Of a stretch of 64,000 nt of DNA, positions 10,084 to 22,691 are shown in pieces. How positions within the stretch are numbered: the stretch's first letter is position 1; each line of letters opens with the position of its first letter. The position numbers were made by a program, and so were the translations under genes. The notes below the pieces were generated by a model. That model searched no databases, was not told where the DNA came from, and saw nothing but the letters and a program-made list of their open reading frames with translations. The stretch is from Actinotalea endophytica (GTDB taxonomy: Bacteria > Actinomycetota > Actinomycetes > Actinomycetales > Cellulomonadaceae): assembly GCF_025717005.1 (NCBI RefSeq), contig NZ_JAOVZU010000005.1, positions 186,001-250,000 of the forward strand, given 5' to 3'.

Positions 10084-11264
10084 CAGTCCTCCAGAACAGC
10101 GATACCGGGAAGGGTCTTGCCCTCGAGCAGCTCCAGGCTCGCGCCGCCGCCGGTCGAGATGTGGCCGAAGCCGGCCTCGTCGAAGCCGAGCAGCCGCACG
10201 GCCGCGGCGGAGTCGCCACCGCCGACGATCGAGAAGCCCTCGGTGTCCACCAGGGCCTGGGCGACGGCCTTCGTGCCGGCGGCGAACGCCGGGAACTCGA
10301 ACACGCCCATGGGGCCGTTCCAGGCGATCGTCTTGGCACCCAGGATCGCCTTCGCGAAGAGCTCGCCCGAGCGCGGGCCGATGTCCAGGCCCATCTTCCC
10401 GGCCGGGATCGCGTCGGCGTCGACGATCTCGTGGGGCGCGTCGGCCGCGAAGCCGTCCGCAGCGACGATGTCGACCGGCAGGACGATCTTGTCGCCGGCC
10501 TCCTCGAGGTATCCGCGCACGGTGTCGACCTGGTCCGCCTCGAGCAGCGACGAGCCGACCTCGTGCCCCTGCGCGGCGAGGAAGGTGTAGACCATGCCGC
10601 CGCCGATGAGGAGCGTGTCCGCCTTGGTGAGCAGGTTCGCGATGACCCCGAGCTTGTCGGAGACCTTCGCGCCGCCCAGCACGACCACGTAGGGACGCTC
10701 GGGGTTCTCGGTCGCCTTGCGCAGCGCCTGGACCTCGGTCAGCACGAGCGAACCGGCGGCGTGCGGCAGGCGCAGCGCGACGTCGTACACCGACGCCTGC
10801 TTGCGGTGCACCACGCCGAAACCGTCGGAGACGAACGCGTCGGCGAGGGCCGCGAGCTCGTCGGCCAGCGCGCCGCGCTCGGCCTCGTCCTTGGACGTCT
10901 CACGGGCGTCGAAGCGGATGTTCTCCAGCAGCGCGATCTCACCGTCGCCGAGCGCGGCGACCGTGGCCTGCGCCGACGGGCCGACGACGTCCTCGGCGAG
11001 GGCGACCGGCTTGCCGAGCAGCTCGGACAGGCGGGCCTGCACCGGGGCGAGCGAGTACTTCGGGTCCGGCTCGCCCGTCGGGCGACCGAGGTGCGCGGTG
11101 ACGACGACGCGGGCGCCGGCGTCGAGCAGCCGGGTCAGGGTCGGCAGGGCCGCCCGGATCCGGCCGTCGTCGGTGATGGTCGTGCCGTCGAGCGGCACGT
11201 TGAAGTCGGAGCGGACCAGCACGCGCTTGCCGCGCAGGTCGCCGAGGTCGTCGATGGTCTTCAT
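10083..11264 (-). CDS. pgk: Phosphoglycerate kinase
   Basis: Transfers phosphate from 1,3-bisphosphoglycerate to ADP. The 393-residue two-domain protein carries the N-terminal signature [14 protein letters not shown], the substrate motif TAHLGRPTG, the hinge region with the [10 protein letters not shown] stretch, and the C-terminal nucleotide-site [13 protein letters not shown]. The ATG follows an AGGAG at six bases. It is co-transcribed with tpiA, while a strong hairpin separates it from gap upstream, so it may have its own promoter or be reached by read-through. Confidence 0.97.
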   Translation of the reverse strand: MKTIDDLGDLRGKRVLVRSDFNVPLDGTTITDDGRIRAALPTLTRLLDAGARVVVTAHLGRPTGEPDPKYSLAPVQARLSELLGKPVALAEDVVGPSAQATVAALGDGEIALLENIRFDARETSKDEAERGALADELAALADAFVSDGFGVVHRKQASVYDVALRLPHAAGSLVLTEVQALRKATENPERPYVVVLGGAKVSDKLGVIANLLTKADTLLIGGGMVYTFLAAQGHEVGSSLLEADQVDTVRGYLEEAGDKIVLPVDIVAADGFAADAPHEIVDADAIPAGKMGLDIGPRSGELFAKAILGAKTIAWNGPMGVFEFPAFAAGTKAVAQALVDTEGFSIVGGGDSAAAVRLLGFDEAGFGHISTGGGASLELLEGKTLPGIAVLED

Positions 11265-11308
11265 GGTGCTCCTCGTGAGCTCAGAGGTGGTGAGAGGGTG
11301 CCGACATG

Positions 11309-11348
11309 CCGACGTCCGCGGCGCCCGGCAGGGCTCCGCGGACGTCGG
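11309..11348 (-). terminator. Long hairpin between gap and pgk
   Basis: A perfect 13-bp stem (CCGACGTCCGCGG with its complement) and a 14-base loop lie 34 bases past the gap stop. It could terminate or attenuate gap transcripts before pgk. There is no T-tract. Confidence 0.65.
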
Positions 11349-11382
11349 TCATGAACGGGACGTGGTCAAAGACCGGACGAGA

Positions 11383-12426
<1,044 letters not shown>

Positions 12427-12563
12427 TCATGGAACGGTTGCGTACGGCGCTGTACGCGCCTGGCATCGTCGTCCTGAGAGTGCCAGTGAGACTCAGGTTA
12501 CACGTCGGACACATACGCGCTAGGACGTTCGTCCAGACGCTGGGCAGCCTCGCTGTGGGTGTC

Positions 12564-13544
12564 TCAGACGTCGAGCATATCGGCCGTCAGCCCGGCCTCC
12601 GTGTCGGGGATCCCGAGCTCCGCGGCTCGCTTGTCGGCGGTCGCCAGGAGGCGCCGGATGCGCCCCGCGACGGCGTCCTTGGTGAGCTGCGGGTCGGCCA
12701 GCTGACCGAGCTCCTCGAGGGACGCCTGCTTGTGCTCCAGCCGCAGCATCCCGGCCTCACGCAGGTGGTCCGGCACGTCCTCGCCGAGGATCTCGAAGGC
12801 CCGCTGGACCCGGGCACCCGCCGCGACCGCGGCCCGCGCCGACCTGCGCAGGTTCGCGTCGTCGAAGTTCGCCAGCCGGTTCGCCGTCCCGCGGACCTCG
12901 CGGCGCATCCGGCGCTCCTCCCAGACCAGCACGGCGTCGTGCGCGCCGAGCCGGGTCAGCATCGCGCCGATCGCGTCGCCGTCGCGGATCACCACGCGGT
13001 CGACACCACGCACCTCGCGGGCCTTCGCGGCGATCCCCAGCCGGCGCGCGGCCCCGACCAGGGCGAGCGCCGCCTCCGGGCCGGGGCAGGTGATCTCCAG
13101 CGCCGCCGACCGTCCGGGCTCGGTCAGCGACCCGTGCGCGAGGAACGCACCGCGCCACGCGGCCTCGGCCTCCCCCACGCCGGCGCTGACCACCTGCGGC
13201 GGAAGGCCACGCACCGGGCGACCACGGTTGTCGAGCAGCCCGGTCTGGCGGGCGAGCGACTCCCCGTCGCGCACGACGCGGACCACGTACCGGGTGCCCT
13301 TGCGCAGACCGCCGCCACTGACCACCACCACGTCGGAGGTGTGCCCGTAGACCTCGGTGATGAACTGGCGCAGGCGCCGTGCGGCCGCGCCGGTGTCCAG
13401 CTCGGCCTCGATCACGATGCGGCCGGAGATGATGTGCAGTCCACCGGCGAAGCGCAGGGTGGCCGAGACCTCCGCCTTGCGCCACGAGGTCTTCTCGACC
13501 GGCAACCGGGCGAGCTCGTCCTTGACCTGTGCCGTGAGCGCCAT
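12564..13544 (-). CDS. whiA: DNA-binding sporulation-type regulator WhiA
   Basis: WhiA combines a degenerate LAGLIDADG homing-endonuclease-like N-terminal domain with a C-terminal helix-turn-helix. It controls sporulation in Streptomyces and is retained in non-sporulating Gram-positives. The protein has the family opening [13 protein letters not shown] and a C-terminal HTH with the [20 protein letters not shown] pattern. I choose the ATG at 13544 because GGCAGG lies nine bases upstream. The ATG at 13553 (three residues longer) would overlap the yvcK stop as ATGA and cannot be excluded. Confidence 0.94.
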   Translation of the reverse strand: MALTAQVKDELARLPVEKTSWRKAEVSATLRFAGGLHIISGRIVIEAELDTGAAARRLRQFITEVYGHTSDVVVVSGGGLRKGTRYVVRVVRDGESLARQTGLLDNRGRPVRGLPPQVVSAGVGEAEAAWRGAFLAHGSLTEPGRSAALEITCPGPEAALALVGAARRLGIAAKAREVRGVDRVVIRDGDAIGAMLTRLGAHDAVLVWEERRMRREVRGTANRLANFDDANLRRSARAAVAAGARVQRAFEILGEDVPDHLREAGMLRLEHKQASLEELGQLADPQLTKDAVAGRIRRLLATADKRAAELGIPDTEAGLTADMLDV

Positions 13545-13549
13545 GGGCG

Positions 13550-14545
13550 TCATCCTGCCATCCCCCGTCCGTCGCCCAGGTCTCCCCAGTGCCCTTCGAA
13601 GGCGTCACGGTAGGCCGCCGCGAGGCGCAGCGCATCGTGGCGCGGTGTCCCGTCGCCGACGCCGACCTGACGCAGCACGAGTCGCGCACCCATCGACTCG
13701 GCCACGTCCGCCAGCTCGTCGAGGTGGACGACCGCCCCCGGGTCGGCGATCACCACGTCGACACGCAGGTCGGGAGCATGTTCGGCGAGCGCCCGGAGGT
13801 GCTCGAGGTTCGTCATCGCGCCCGGGTCGTCGGGCCGGAGGTTGAGCGTCACGCAGCGCCGCGCCGCGGTCCGGTGCAGGGCCGCGGAGAGCTCCGGGAC
13901 CAGGACGTGCGGGAGCACCGAGGTGAACCAGGAACCGGGGCCGAGAACCACCCAGTCGGCCGAGTCGATGGCGGCGACGGCCTCCTGGCAGGCCGGCGGC
14001 TCGGCGGGCGCGAGACGGATCGAGACGACCCGTCCGGGCGCCACGGCGACGCGGCTCTGGCCGAGGACCGTGTGCACCGCCCCGTCCAGCTCGAGGTCCG
14101 CCTCGATCGCCAGCGGGATGCTCGACATCGGCAGCACCCGGCCGCGCGCGCCGAGCAACCGTCCCACCCAGTCCAGGCCCTCGACCGGGTCGCCGAGCAG
14201 CTCCCACAGGGCGGCGATGAGCAGGTTGCCGACCGCGTGCTGGTCGAGCGGGCCGTCGGTGTGGAAGCGGTGCTGCAGCACGTCGCGCCAGGTACGACCC
14301 CAGTCCGTGTCGTCGCACAGCGCGGACAGCGCCATCCGGAGGTCGCCGGGTGGCAGCACCTGGAGCTCGGTGCGCAACCGGCCCGACGAACCGCCGTCGT
14401 CGGCGACGGTCACGACGGCCGTGAGCCGGTCGGTCATCAGCCGGAGGGCGGACAGGCTCGCCGCGAGGCCGTGCCCACCGCCGAGCGCGACGACGGCGGG
14501 GCCACGCTGCTGGGACGGTGCCGGCTGGAGGGACCGGCTACTCAC
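13550..14545 (-). CDS. yvcK: YvcK/CofD-like gluconeogenesis-associated factor
   Basis: Homologue of CofD 2-phospho-lactate transferase that in Gram-positives and mycobacteria (CuvA) binds UDP-sugars and affects cell-wall and central metabolism. The exact activity is unsettled. The 331-residue protein shows the nucleotide-binding [18 protein letters not shown] near the N-terminus, [13 protein letters not shown], and the [17 protein letters not shown] segment. It overlaps rapZ by eight bases and is followed directly by whiA, the conserved rapZ-yvcK-whiA cassette. Confidence 0.94.
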   Translation of the reverse strand: MSSRSLQPAPSQQRGPAVVALGGGHGLAASLSALRLMTDRLTAVVTVADDGGSSGRLRTELQVLPPGDLRMALSALCDDTDWGRTWRDVLQHRFHTDGPLDQHAVGNLLIAALWELLGDPVEGLDWVGRLLGARGRVLPMSSIPLAIEADLELDGAVHTVLGQSRVAVAPGRVVSIRLAPAEPPACQEAVAAIDSADWVVLGPGSWFTSVLPHVLVPELSAALHRTAARRCVTLNLRPDDPGAMTNLEHLRALAEHAPDLRVDVVIADPGAVVHLDELADVAESMGARLVLRQVGVGDGTPRHDALRLAAAYRDAFEGHWGDLGDGRGMAG

Positions 14546-15542
14546 GTCCGAGGTCCCGGTGGCTCACCACCACGCGCGCGCCACGTTCCCGGAGCTTCGC
14601 GGCGACCGCCTCGGCGATCGCCACCGACCGGTGCTTGCCGCCCGTGCACCCGATCGCGATCGTCGCGTAGCGCTTGTCCTCGTCGCGGTACCCGGCGAGG
14701 ACCGGGTCCAGGGCGTCGACGTACCGGTCGACGAACACCCGCGCGCCGGGCAGGCCGAGCACGTAGTCCCGCACCGGGGTGTCCTTGCCGGTGAGGTGGC
14801 GCAGCTCGGTGATCCAGTACGGGTTCGCGAGGAACCGCACGTCGGCCACGTGGTCGGCGTCGAGCGGGAGCCCGTACTTGAACCCGAAGGAGATGACCGT
14901 CACCCGCATGTCCTGCTCGGCGCCGCCGGACACCGCGAGCGTCACCTCGCGGGCCAGGTCGTGCACGTTCAGCTCGGTGGTGTCGATCACGACGTCTGCG
15001 CGGTCGCGCACGCCGCGCAGCATCTCGCGCTCCGCTGCGATGCCGTCCAGGATCCGGCCGCCGCCCTGCAGGGGGTGCGGGCGGCGCACCGTCTCGAAGC
15101 GTCGGACGAGCACCTCGTCCGACGCGTCGACGAAGAGGATGCGGAACTCGAAGCCGGCCTCGCGGAGCACGTCGAGCATCTCCACGAGGTCGCCGGACAG
15201 CTCGCGGCCGCGCACGTCGACCACGGCGGCGAGCCGGTGCACGCCTCCCGGTCCGGTGGACAGCATCCCGGCGAGCTGGGTGAGCAGCGGCGCCGGCAGG
15301 TTGTCGACCACGTACCAGCCCAGGTCCTCGAGGACTGCCGCGGTGCGGCTGCGCCCTGCGCCGGACATGCCGGTGACGACCAGCAGCTGGGCCAGCTCGG
15401 CGCGGGGCGACGGTGTGGTCGCCTCCAGCGCGGGGATGCCGGAGGGGACGGTCGTGGGGGGCGGTTCCTCCATGTGACCAAGCATGCCAGCCGGGTCGGT
15501 TGCCGCGACCTCGGCCGGCCGAATCTCACCCGCCACGGGCAT
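14538..15542 (-). CDS. rapZ: RapZ-family nucleotide-binding protein (RNase adapter)
   Basis: P-loop ATP/GTP-binding protein. In E. coli RapZ targets a small RNA to RNase E; in actinomycetes the role is unproven. The conserved region begins at [15 protein letters not shown] (Walker A) and continues with YVVDNLP, the Walker B-like [11 protein letters not shown], and the C-terminal [16 protein letters not shown]. Start is uncertain. The ORF opens at ATG 15542, which overlaps uvrC by 17 bases. GTG 15536 has the better spacing to GGGGA, and ATG 15485 or 15473 would remove a poorly conserved N-terminus. Confidence 0.92.
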   Translation of the reverse strand: MPVAGEIRPAEVAATDPAGMLGHMEEPPPTTVPSGIPALEATTPSPRAELAQLLVVTGMSGAGRSRTAAVLEDLGWYVVDNLPAPLLTQLAGMLSTGPGGVHRLAAVVDVRGRELSGDLVEMLDVLREAGFEFRILFVDASDEVLVRRFETVRRPHPLQGGGRILDGIAAEREMLRGVRDRADVVIDTTELNVHDLAREVTLAVSGGAEQDMRVTVISFGFKYGLPLDADHVADVRFLANPYWITELRHLTGKDTPVRDYVLGLPGARVFVDRYVDALDPVLAGYRDEDKRYATIAIGCTGGKHRSVAIAEAVAAKLRERGARVVVSHRDLGRE

Positions 15543-17535
15543 TCCCCGCGAGGGCGTCGACCACGGCCCGAGCAGTCGCCGGACCGATCCCCTTCACCGC
15601 CGCGATCTCGTCGGCCGTGGCCCGGCGGATCTTCGCCACCGAGCCGAACTCGTCGAGCAGCGCGGCCGCCCGGGTCGGGCCGAGACCCGGGACGTCGTCC
15701 AGGGCGGAGCGGGTCATCCCGGCGCTCCGCCGCGTCCGGTGGTGCCGGATCGCGAACCGGTGCGCCTCGTCCCGCACACGCTGCAGCAGGTAGAGCCCTT
15801 GCGAACCGCGGCGCAGGATCACCGGGTACTCCTCGCCCGGCAACCACACCTCCTCGAGCCGCTTGGCGAGGCCGCACAGCGCCACGTCGTCGACCCCGAG
15901 CTCGGCCAGTGCTCGCGCGGCCGCGGCGACCTGCGGTGGGCCACCGTCCACGACAACGAGCTGGGGCGGGTAGGCGAAGCGGGCCGGCGGGCCGGACACC
16001 GGGCCGCTCGCGTCGAGCGCCTCCTCCGCGGTGTCGTAGCCGCCGAGGTCGGGCTCCTCGCTGCGATCGCGCTCGGCGAGGTAGCGCCGGAACCGGCGGG
16101 ACAGCACCTCGTGCATCGCCGCGGTGTCGTCCCGCGCCCCGCTGCCGTCCTCGCCCCGGACCACGAAGTGCCGGTACTCGGTCTTGCGGGGCAGACCGTC
16201 CTCGAACACGACCATCGAGCCCACCTGGTGGGTGCCTTGCGTGGTCGAGATGTCGTAGCACTCGATCCGGAGCGGCGCGCTGTCCAGGCCGAGCGCCTCC
16301 TGGATCTCCTGCAGCGCCTGGCTGCGCGTCGTGAGGTCACCGGCGCGCTTGGTCCGGTGCAGCGCGAGCGCCTGCTCGGCGTTGCGGCGCACGGTCTCGG
16401 CGAGGGTCTTCTTGTCGCCACGCTGCGGCACCCGGATCTGCACCTTGGCGCCCCGCATGCCGGCCAGCCATGCCGCGACCTGCTCGACGTCGGGCGGCAG
16501 CACGGGGACCAGGACCTCACGCGGCACCGGACTCGTCGCAACGACCGACCGCTCGGGGCGTCGGGCACCGCCGGACTCTCGTTCCACCTGCCCCGGCCCG
16601 CCGTCTCCGTAGACCTGCTGCAGCAGGTGCTCGACGAGCTCGGCGTCGCCGACGTCCTCGACCTTCTCGACCACCCATCCCCGTTGGCCCCGGATCCGCC
16701 CGCCGCGCACGTGGAAGACCTGCACTGCGGCTTCCAGGTCGTCCCCGGCGAGTGCGAAGACGTCGGCGTCGGTCCCGTCCGCGAGCACCACCGCGTTCTT
16801 CTCGGTCGCGCGGGCGAGCGCGCCCAGGTCGTCCCGGAGCTTCGCGGCCCGCTCGAACTCGAGCTCGGCCGCGGCCTGCTTCATCTCCCGCTGGAGCCGC
16901 CGCTCGAACCGCGCGACGTCGCCGGCCATGAAGTCGCAGAAGTCCTCGGCGAGCGCCTGGTGGTCCTCCGCCGAGATCCGGCCGACGCAGGGCGCCGAGC
17001 ACTTGTCGATGTAGCCGAGCAGGCACGGCCGCCCGGCCTGCTTCGCCCGGCGGAACACCCCCGCCGAGCAGGTGCGGACCGGGAACACCCGGAGCAGCAG
17101 GTCGACGGTCTCCCGGATGGCCCACGCGTGCCCGTACGGGCCGAAGTACCGGGTCCCGGGCCGCTTCTGCCCACGCATCACCTGCACGCGCGGGAACTCC
17201 TCACCGAGGGTCACGGCGAGGAACGGGTAGGACTTGTCGTCGCGGTACTTGACGTTGAACCGGGGGTCGAACTCCTTGATCCAGGAGTACTCCAGCGCGA
17301 GCGCCTCGACCTCGGTGCCGACCACGGTCCACTCGACCGACGCGGCAGTGGTGACCATCTGCTGGGTACGCGGGTGCAGCGCCGAGAGGTCCTGGAAGTA
17401 GCTCGCGAGCCGCGACCGCAGCGACTTGGCCTTGCCGACGTAGATGACGCGGCCGTGCTCGTCGCGGAACCGGTAGACCCCGGGCGAGTCGGGTACCTGG
17501 CCCGGCTTGGGCCGGTAGGTCGCGGGGTCGGGCAT
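15526..17535 (-). CDS. uvrC: UvrABC excinuclease subunit C
   Basis: Makes both incisions around a bulky DNA lesion. The 669-residue protein has the GIY-YIG nuclease domain at the N-terminus ([19 protein letters not shown]), the CSAPCVG and UVR-interaction regions, and the RNase H-like C-terminal nuclease with the [10 protein letters not shown] motif. It ends in tandem helix-hairpin-helix elements ([24 protein letters not shown]). The longer start at 17634 would run into the divergent OsmC gene. ATG 17535 is preferred because TACCCT lies six bases upstream, fitting a leaderless transcript. It is followed by rapZ-yvcK-whiA. Confidence 0.96.
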   Translation of the reverse strand: MPDPATYRPKPGQVPDSPGVYRFRDEHGRVIYVGKAKSLRSRLASYFQDLSALHPRTQQMVTTAASVEWTVVGTEVEALALEYSWIKEFDPRFNVKYRDDKSYPFLAVTLGEEFPRVQVMRGQKRPGTRYFGPYGHAWAIRETVDLLLRVFPVRTCSAGVFRRAKQAGRPCLLGYIDKCSAPCVGRISAEDHQALAEDFCDFMAGDVARFERRLQREMKQAAAELEFERAAKLRDDLGALARATEKNAVVLADGTDADVFALAGDDLEAAVQVFHVRGGRIRGQRGWVVEKVEDVGDAELVEHLLQQVYGDGGPGQVERESGGARRPERSVVATSPVPREVLVPVLPPDVEQVAAWLAGMRGAKVQIRVPQRGDKKTLAETVRRNAEQALALHRTKRAGDLTTRSQALQEIQEALGLDSAPLRIECYDISTTQGTHQVGSMVVFEDGLPRKTEYRHFVVRGEDGSGARDDTAAMHEVLSRRFRRYLAERDRSEEPDLGGYDTAEEALDASGPVSGPPARFAYPPQLVVVDGGPPQVAAAARALAELGVDDVALCGLAKRLEEVWLPGEEYPVILRRGSQGLYLLQRVRDEAHRFAIRHHRTRRSAGMTRSALDDVPGLGPTRAAALLDEFGSVAKIRRATADEIAAVKGIGPATARAVVDALAGNARGG

Positions 17536-17541
17536 GGTGCG

Positions 17542-17547
17542 AGGGTA
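17542..17547 (-). promoter_or_regulatory. Leaderless -10 box of uvrC
   Basis: TACCCT (minus strand) with a six-base spacer to the uvrC ATG and no Shine-Dalgarno. The geometry matches actinomycete leaderless promoters (TANNNT, start site at the start codon). Confidence 0.55.
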
Positions 17548-17626
17548 GGCCGGATCACCGACGCCCGCGGTCCGGTCCGTCTCCGGCCGGGCAGCGTCGG
17601 GTGGGACCGCCTCGGTACGGTGAGGC

Positions 17627-18103
17627 ATGGGCATCCTGCACAGCTACGCGGCCGAGGTGACCTGGACCGGGGCGGGCGAGCACGGCACCACGGGCTACGC
17701 GGCGTACAGCCGCGACCACGAGGTCGCGTTCCCCGGCAAGCCGGCGCTCGCCGGCTCCGCGGAGAAGGCGTTCCGCGGCGACCCGAGCCGCTACAACCCC
17801 GAGGAGCTGCTCGTCGGTGCGCTCGCCCAGTGCCACATGCTGTGGTTCCTGCACCTCGCCGCCGACGCGGGCGTCGTGGTCACGGCGTACCACGACGACG
17901 CCCAGGGCACGATGCGGGTGCGCTCGGGCGGGATGGGCCGGTTCACCGAGGTCGTCCTGCACCCACGTGTGTCCGTCAGCGGGGTGCCGGACGAGGCCGT
18001 GCTGGCCGACCTGCACGAGCGTGCCGGCGAGTACTGCTTCATCAAGCAGTCGGTGAACTTCCCGGTCCGGTGCGAGCCCACGGCGGTCGCGCACACCGGC
18101 TGA
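17627..18103 (+). CDS. OsmC/Ohr-family thiol peroxidase-like protein
   Basis: The protein (158 residues) has the OsmC fold pattern. It contains the [15 protein letters not shown] helix with the first conserved Cys and the C-terminal [11 protein letters not shown] strand with the second. It belongs to the subgroup with a Cys-Phe/Tyr-Ile motif rather than classical Ohr. Members usually reduce organic peroxides, but this subgroup is poorly characterised, so substrate is unknown. A TACGGT hexamer five bases before the ATG suggests a leaderless mRNA. It is divergent from uvrC and convergent with uvrA, with a six-base gap. Confidence 0.85.
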   Translation: MGILHSYAAEVTWTGAGEHGTTGYAAYSRDHEVAFPGKPALAGSAEKAFRGDPSRYNPEELLVGALAQCHMLWFLHLAADAGVVVTAYHDDAQGTMRVRSGGMGRFTEVVLHPRVSVSGVPDEAVLADLHERAGEYCFIKQSVNFPVRCEPTAVAHTG

Positions 18104-18109
18104 GCAGCC

Positions 18110-20971
18110 TCATGCCCCGACGGCGACCGGGTCCTGAGTCAGGATCTCGGCGAGGAACTGCCCCGTGTACGAGCCCGAGACGGTGCCCACCTGCTCCGGC
18201 GTGCCCTCCGCCACGACCGTGCCGCCGCCCGAGCCGCCCTCCGGCCCGAGGTCGATGACCCAGTCGGCGTTCTTGATCACATCGAGGTTGTGCTCGATGA
18301 CGACCACCGTGTTGCCCTTGTCCACGAGCGACTGCAGGACCCCGAGGAGCTTGCGGATGTCCTCGAAGTGCAGGCCGGTCGTCGGCTCGTCGAGCACGTA
18401 GATCGTGCGTCCGGTCGACCGCCGCTGGAGCTCGGACGCGAGCTTGACGCGCTGCGCCTCACCGCCCGACAGCGTGGGGGCAGGCTGGCCGAGGCGCACG
18501 TAGCCCAGGCCGACGTCCACGAGCGTCTTGAGGTGCCGCGAGATCGCCGGCACAGCCGCGAAGAACTCCGAGGCCTCCTCGATCGGCATGTTCAGCACGT
18601 CCGCGACCGTCTTGCCCTTGAAGTGCACCTCGAGCGTCTCGCGGTTGTACCGCGCGCCGTGGCACACCTCGCAGGGCACGTACACGTCCGGCAGGAAGTT
18701 CATCTCGATCTTGATCGTGCCGTCACCGTTGCACGCGTCGCAGCGGCCGCCCTTGACGTTGAACGAGAACCGGCCTGGCGTGTAGCCCCGAACCTTGGCC
18801 TCCGTCGTCTCCGCGAAGAGCTTGCGGACGTGGTCCCACACGCCCGTGTAGGTGGCCGGGTTCGACCGTGGCGTGCGACCGATCGGTCCCTGGTCGACGT
18901 GGACCACCTTGTCGAGGTGCTCCAGCCCGGTGACCCTCGTGTGCCGCCCGGGAACCTGCCGGGCACCGTTCAGCTCGTTCGCGAGCACCGTGTAGAGGAT
19001 CGAGTTCACCAGGGTGGACTTGCCCGAGCCCGACACCCCGGTGACGGCCACGAACACACCCAGCGGCACCTCGACGTCGATCCCGCGCAGGTTGTGCTCC
19101 CGCGCACCGATCACCCGCAGCCGCCGTTCGGCATCGACCGGTCGGCGCACCTCGGGCAGCGGGATCTCACGCCGCCCGGCGAGATAGGCGCCGGTCACGG
19201 ACTCCTTGGCGGTGAGCAACCCCCGCAGGTCCCCCGAGTGCACCACGCGCCCGCCGTGCTCCCCCGCGCCGGGGCCGATGTCCACGATCCAGTCCGCGGT
19301 ACGGATCGTGTCCTCGTCGTGCTCGACCACGATCAGCGTGTTCCCCAGGTCGCGCAGCCGCGTGAGGGTGTCGATCAGGCGGCGGTTGTCGCGCTGGTGG
19401 AGCCCGATGGACGGTTCGTCCAGAACGTAGAGCACGCCGACCAGGCCGGAGCCGATCTGGGTCGCGAGCCGGATCCGCTGGGCCTCGCCGCCGGAGAGCG
19501 TGCCGGCCGGCCGCTCGAGTGACAGGTAGTCGAGGCCGACGTCCAGCAGGAAGCCGAGCCGCGCCTGGATCTCCTTGAGCACCTGGGCGGCGATAGCGCG
19601 CTCGCGCTCGCCGAGCTCGAGCCTGTCCAGGAAGACCTTCGCCTCGTCGATCGGCAGGCGGCTCAGCTCGGCGATCGACAGGCCGCCGACGCGGACCGCC
19701 AGCACCTCGGGCTTGAGCCGTGCGCCGTCGCAGGCCGGGCACGGGACCTCGCGCATGAAGGCCTCGTAGCGGTCCTTGGACCAGTCGGACTCGGTCTCGG
19801 CGTGGCGCCGCTCGATGAACGAGATCACGCCCTCGAAGCCCGTGGAGTACTGCCGCTCGCGACCCCACCGGTTCCGGTAGCGCACGTGCACCTTGTGGTC
19901 CCGGCCGTACAGGATCGCGTTCTTCGCGCGCTCCGGCAGCGCACGCCAGGGCACGTCCGTGCTGAAGCCCAGCTCGTCGGCCAGCGCGGCGATGAGCCGC
20001 TGGAAGTAGTCGGCCGAGTTCTGTGCCCACGGCGCCACGGCGCCCTCGCCGAGGGTCGCCTCCTCGTCGGGGATGACCAGCTCGGGGTCCACCTCGAGCC
20101 GGCTGCCGATGCCGGTGCACTCCGGGCACGCGCCGTACGGCGCGTTGAACGAGAACGTCCGGGGCTCGATCTCGTCGAGGGCGAGCTCGTGGTCGTTCGG
20201 GCAGGCGCGCAGCTCGGAGAACCGGCGCTCGCGGTGCGGGTCGCCGTCCTCCGCGTCGACGAGGTCGACCACGAGGCGGCCGCCTGCGAGCCCGAGGGCG
20301 GTCTCCACCGAGTCGGTCAGCCGCTGCCGGACGCCCTCCTTGGCGACCAGTCGGTCCACGACCACGTCGATCGAGTGCTTGAGCTTCTTCTCCAGCGGTG
20401 GGACCTCGGTGAGCGCGAGCACCTGGCCGTCGACCCGCGCCCGGGCGAAGCCCTTCGACTGCAGGTCCGAGAACAGCTCGGCGTACTCCCCCTTGCGGCC
20501 CCGCACCACGGGGGCGAGCACCTGGTACCGCGTGCCGAGCGGCAGCTCGAGCAGACGGTCGACGATCTGCTGCGGCGTCTGGCGGGAGATCTGCTCGCCG
20601 CAGACCGGGCAGTACTGGGTGCCCGCGCGGGCGTAGAGCAGCCGGAGGTAGTCGTAGACCTCGGTGATGGTGCCGACCGTCGAGCGCGGGTTCCGGCTGG
20701 TGGACTTCTGGTCGATCGACACGGCGGGCGACAGACCTTCGATGAAGTCGACGTCCGGCTTGTCCATCTGACCCAGGAACTGGCGCGCGTACGCGGACAG
20801 CGACTCGACGTACCGGCGCTGCCCCTCGGCGAAGATCGTGTCGAACGCGAGCGACGACTTCCCCGAGCCCGACAGCCCGGTGAACACGATCAGGGCGTCA
20901 CGCGGGAGGTCGATGTCGACGTTGCGGAGGTTGTGCTCGCGCGCCCCCTGGACACGCAGTCGGTCACTCAC
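18110..20971 (-). CDS. uvrA: UvrABC excinuclease subunit A
   Basis: DNA-damage-sensing ABC ATPase that loads UvrB. The 953-residue protein has two ATP-binding modules, each with a split Walker A ([10 protein letters not shown] and [10 protein letters not shown]) and an LSGGEAQR signature. It has zinc-binding pairs such as [19 protein letters not shown] and CDACNGDG...CEVCHG. I use GTG 20971 rather than the upstream ATG at 21094: conserved sequence starts [17 protein letters not shown], and TACGAT lies six bases before the GTG, fitting a leaderless transcript. Confidence 0.97.
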   Translation of the reverse strand: MSDRLRVQGAREHNLRNVDIDLPRDALIVFTGLSGSGKSSLAFDTIFAEGQRRYVESLSAYARQFLGQMDKPDVDFIEGLSPAVSIDQKSTSRNPRSTVGTITEVYDYLRLLYARAGTQYCPVCGEQISRQTPQQIVDRLLELPLGTRYQVLAPVVRGRKGEYAELFSDLQSKGFARARVDGQVLALTEVPPLEKKLKHSIDVVVDRLVAKEGVRQRLTDSVETALGLAGGRLVVDLVDAEDGDPHRERRFSELRACPNDHELALDEIEPRTFSFNAPYGACPECTGIGSRLEVDPELVIPDEEATLGEGAVAPWAQNSADYFQRLIAALADELGFSTDVPWRALPERAKNAILYGRDHKVHVRYRNRWGRERQYSTGFEGVISFIERRHAETESDWSKDRYEAFMREVPCPACDGARLKPEVLAVRVGGLSIAELSRLPIDEAKVFLDRLELGERERAIAAQVLKEIQARLGFLLDVGLDYLSLERPAGTLSGGEAQRIRLATQIGSGLVGVLYVLDEPSIGLHQRDNRRLIDTLTRLRDLGNTLIVVEHDEDTIRTADWIVDIGPGAGEHGGRVVHSGDLRGLLTAKESVTGAYLAGRREIPLPEVRRPVDAERRLRVIGAREHNLRGIDVEVPLGVFVAVTGVSGSGKSTLVNSILYTVLANELNGARQVPGRHTRVTGLEHLDKVVHVDQGPIGRTPRSNPATYTGVWDHVRKLFAETTEAKVRGYTPGRFSFNVKGGRCDACNGDGTIKIEMNFLPDVYVPCEVCHGARYNRETLEVHFKGKTVADVLNMPIEEASEFFAAVPAISRHLKTLVDVGLGYVRLGQPAPTLSGGEAQRVKLASELQRRSTGRTIYVLDEPTTGLHFEDIRKLLGVLQSLVDKGNTVVVIEHNLDVIKNADWVIDLGPEGGSGGGTVVAEGTPEQVGTVSGSYTGQFLAEILTQDPVAVGA

Positions 20972-20977
20972 CGGGCC

Positions 20978-20983
20978 ATCGTA
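20978..20983 (-). promoter_or_regulatory. Leaderless -10 box of uvrA
   Basis: TACGAT on the minus strand with a GGCCCG spacer to the uvrA GTG. It supports the short start, as no ribosome binding site is present. Confidence 0.55.
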
Positions 20984-21020
20984 GGTGCGCAGTCCGACAC
21001 GTACAACTGTTCGAACCGAG

Positions 21021-22073
21021 TCATGCCGATCCGCCGGTCGCGTGGCGGCGCACCTCGTCGTCCAGCAGGCCGAGCGCGGCGTCCACGACGGCACGCCGGT
21101 CGTCCGGGAGGCCCAGATCCTCGAACTGCCGTCGCAGGTGGACGAGCCCCTCGACGACGCCGACCCGAGCCTCCGCCGCGGCCAGACCGTCGCCCACCGG
21201 CAGGGTCATCTCCTCGAGCACCGGAGCCGGCGAGCCCGGCTCGGGCGACCGCACCGCGAGGTCGGCGAGGAGCATCCCGACCTCGGTCGCGCTCGGCCGC
21301 ACGCCCGGGTCCCGCGCGGTCATCGCGCGCAGCAGCGACGCCCAGTCGGGCGGCAGCGACGCCGGGACGTCGGGGTCGCGGACCAACCGTGCCGCCGCCA
21401 CCTCCGGCACCGTGCCGGTGAACGCCTTCTCACCCGTGAGGCACTCGAGGAGCACGAGACCGAGGCTGTAGACGTCGCTCGGGGTCCGCACCTGGACGCC
21501 GGACGCCTGCTCGGGGCTGAGGTAGGACGCCGTGCCGAGCGTCGTTCCGGTCATCGTCCGGCGGGTCGCCTCGAGCATGCGGGCGATGCCGAAGTCGGCC
21601 ACCTTGAGCACCTGCTCGTCCCCCGTGAGCAGGAGGTTGCCGGGCTTGACGTCGCGGTGCACGATCCCCGCGTCGTGGACCGCCGAGAGCGCTTCCGCTG
21701 CCGCCCGTCCGAGCGATGCCGCCTCGCCCGGCGCGAGCGGTCCGTTGCGGAGCCTCGCCGTGAGGCTCGGCCCTGCGACGAGCTCGAGGACCAGGTACAT
21801 CTGCCAGGTCCCGTCCGCCAGCCGTCGACGACCCACGTCGATGAGCTCGACGAGGCCGGCGTGGTGCACCCGGGTCAGCGCCGTGGCCTCGACCTGCGGG
21901 CCGCTGAGGTCGTCGGGGTCGGCCACGGGCTCGAAGAGCTTGACTGCGATGTCGATGCCGGCTCGCTCGTGCCAGCCTCGACGCACGGTCGCCATGCCGC
22001 CGCGCCCGATGACCGGGCCGAGCCGGTAGCGGCCGTCGAGAACCTCACCGGCGTGGTCATGATCCAGGGCCAC
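21021..22073 (-). CDS. Cytoplasmic Ser/Thr protein kinase (Hanks type)
   Basis: About 350 residues with a complete kinase domain. [13 protein letters not shown] is the glycine loop, AVKLF holds the catalytic Lys, [10 protein letters not shown] is the catalytic loop and DFGIARM the metal-binding [16 protein letters not shown] is the P+1/APE region, with activation-loop threonines (TMTGTTLG). Unlike PknB it ends about 70 residues after the kinase domain, with no membrane helix and no PASTA repeats. The GTG at 22073 has GGGAGG at good spacing; GTG 22079 is the alternative. Substrate unknown. It lies between uvrA and a small SRPBCC gene. Confidence 0.9.
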   Translation of the reverse strand: MALDHDHAGEVLDGRYRLGPVIGRGGMATVRRGWHERAGIDIAVKLFEPVADPDDLSGPQVEATALTRVHHAGLVELIDVGRRRLADGTWQMYLVLELVAGPSLTARLRNGPLAPGEAASLGRAAAEALSAVHDAGIVHRDVKPGNLLLTGDEQVLKVADFGIARMLEATRRTMTGTTLGTASYLSPEQASGVQVRTPSDVYSLGLVLLECLTGEKAFTGTVPEVAAARLVRDPDVPASLPPDWASLLRAMTARDPGVRPSATEVGMLLADLAVRSPEPGSPAPVLEEMTLPVGDGLAAAEARVGVVEGLVHLRRQFEDLGLPDDRRAVVDAALGLLDDEVRRHATGGSA

Positions 22074-22257
22074 GGTCACCTCCCGGCCCGACGGTACGGC
22101 CGCGGTGCCTGGCGCGCGACACGGGTGGTCGCGACCACCCGATGGTCGACGCGCGAGGCGGGCTCGTCACGGATGCGGGGAAGCCTGGCGTCGACGGACG
22201 GTGGCGGGCCGGGCCGAGCCGGGCTGACACTGAGCGGGTGGACAAGGAGGAACCACG

Positions 22258-22659
22258 ATGGCCGACTACCACAGCACCACCTACGTCCCGGTCACGCTCC
22301 CCGAGGTGTTCGCCTATCTGACGGACGCGTCCCATCTCCCCGAGTACCTGCACCGGATGCGCGAGGCACACGCCACGGCACCGGACGTGGTGCACACCAC
22401 CGCGACCCTGCCGGACGGAGCGACCGTCGAGAGCGACGCGGCGTGGCACGTCGACGAGGGCCGCAAGCGGATCTCGTGGAGCTCCGGGCCGAACGGCGAG
22501 TACCACGGCGAGCTGAAGATCCATGAGACCGCCGAGACGACCAAGATCATGCTGCACCTGCACACGCCGCACGATCGCGACGACGAGGTCCAGCGCAGCG
22601 CCGACGACGCACTGGCGCAGATCCGAGCCGCGGTCTCGCACGACGTGTCGGCCATGTGA
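22258..22659 (+). CDS. SRPBCC (START/polyketide-cyclase-like) small protein
   Basis: A 133-residue single-domain protein whose pattern fits the helix-grip SRPBCC fold that binds hydrophobic ligands. An N-terminal strand (STTYVPVTLPEVFAYLTDASHLPEYL) is followed by alternating strands and a long C-terminal helix. There are no catalytic residues I can assign and no transmembrane segment. The start is well supported by AAGGAGGA seven bases upstream. It is transcribed divergently from the Ser/Thr kinase and converges on a VOC-family gene. Ligand and role are unknown. Confidence 0.72.
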   Translation: MADYHSTTYVPVTLPEVFAYLTDASHLPEYLHRMREAHATAPDVVHTTATLPDGATVESDAAWHVDEGRKRISWSSGPNGEYHGELKIHETAETTKIMLHLHTPHDRDDEVQRSADDALAQIRAAVSHDVSAM

Positions 22660-22691
22660 CCGGTCGCGGCCGTCGGCGGCCGCGTCTCCGG

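Noticed and set aside
12440-12457. GCGTAC-N6-GTACGC inverted repeat upstream of gap as a firm operator
   Set aside because: Only six base pairs of symmetry and no known regulator; kept as a remark in the gap entry.
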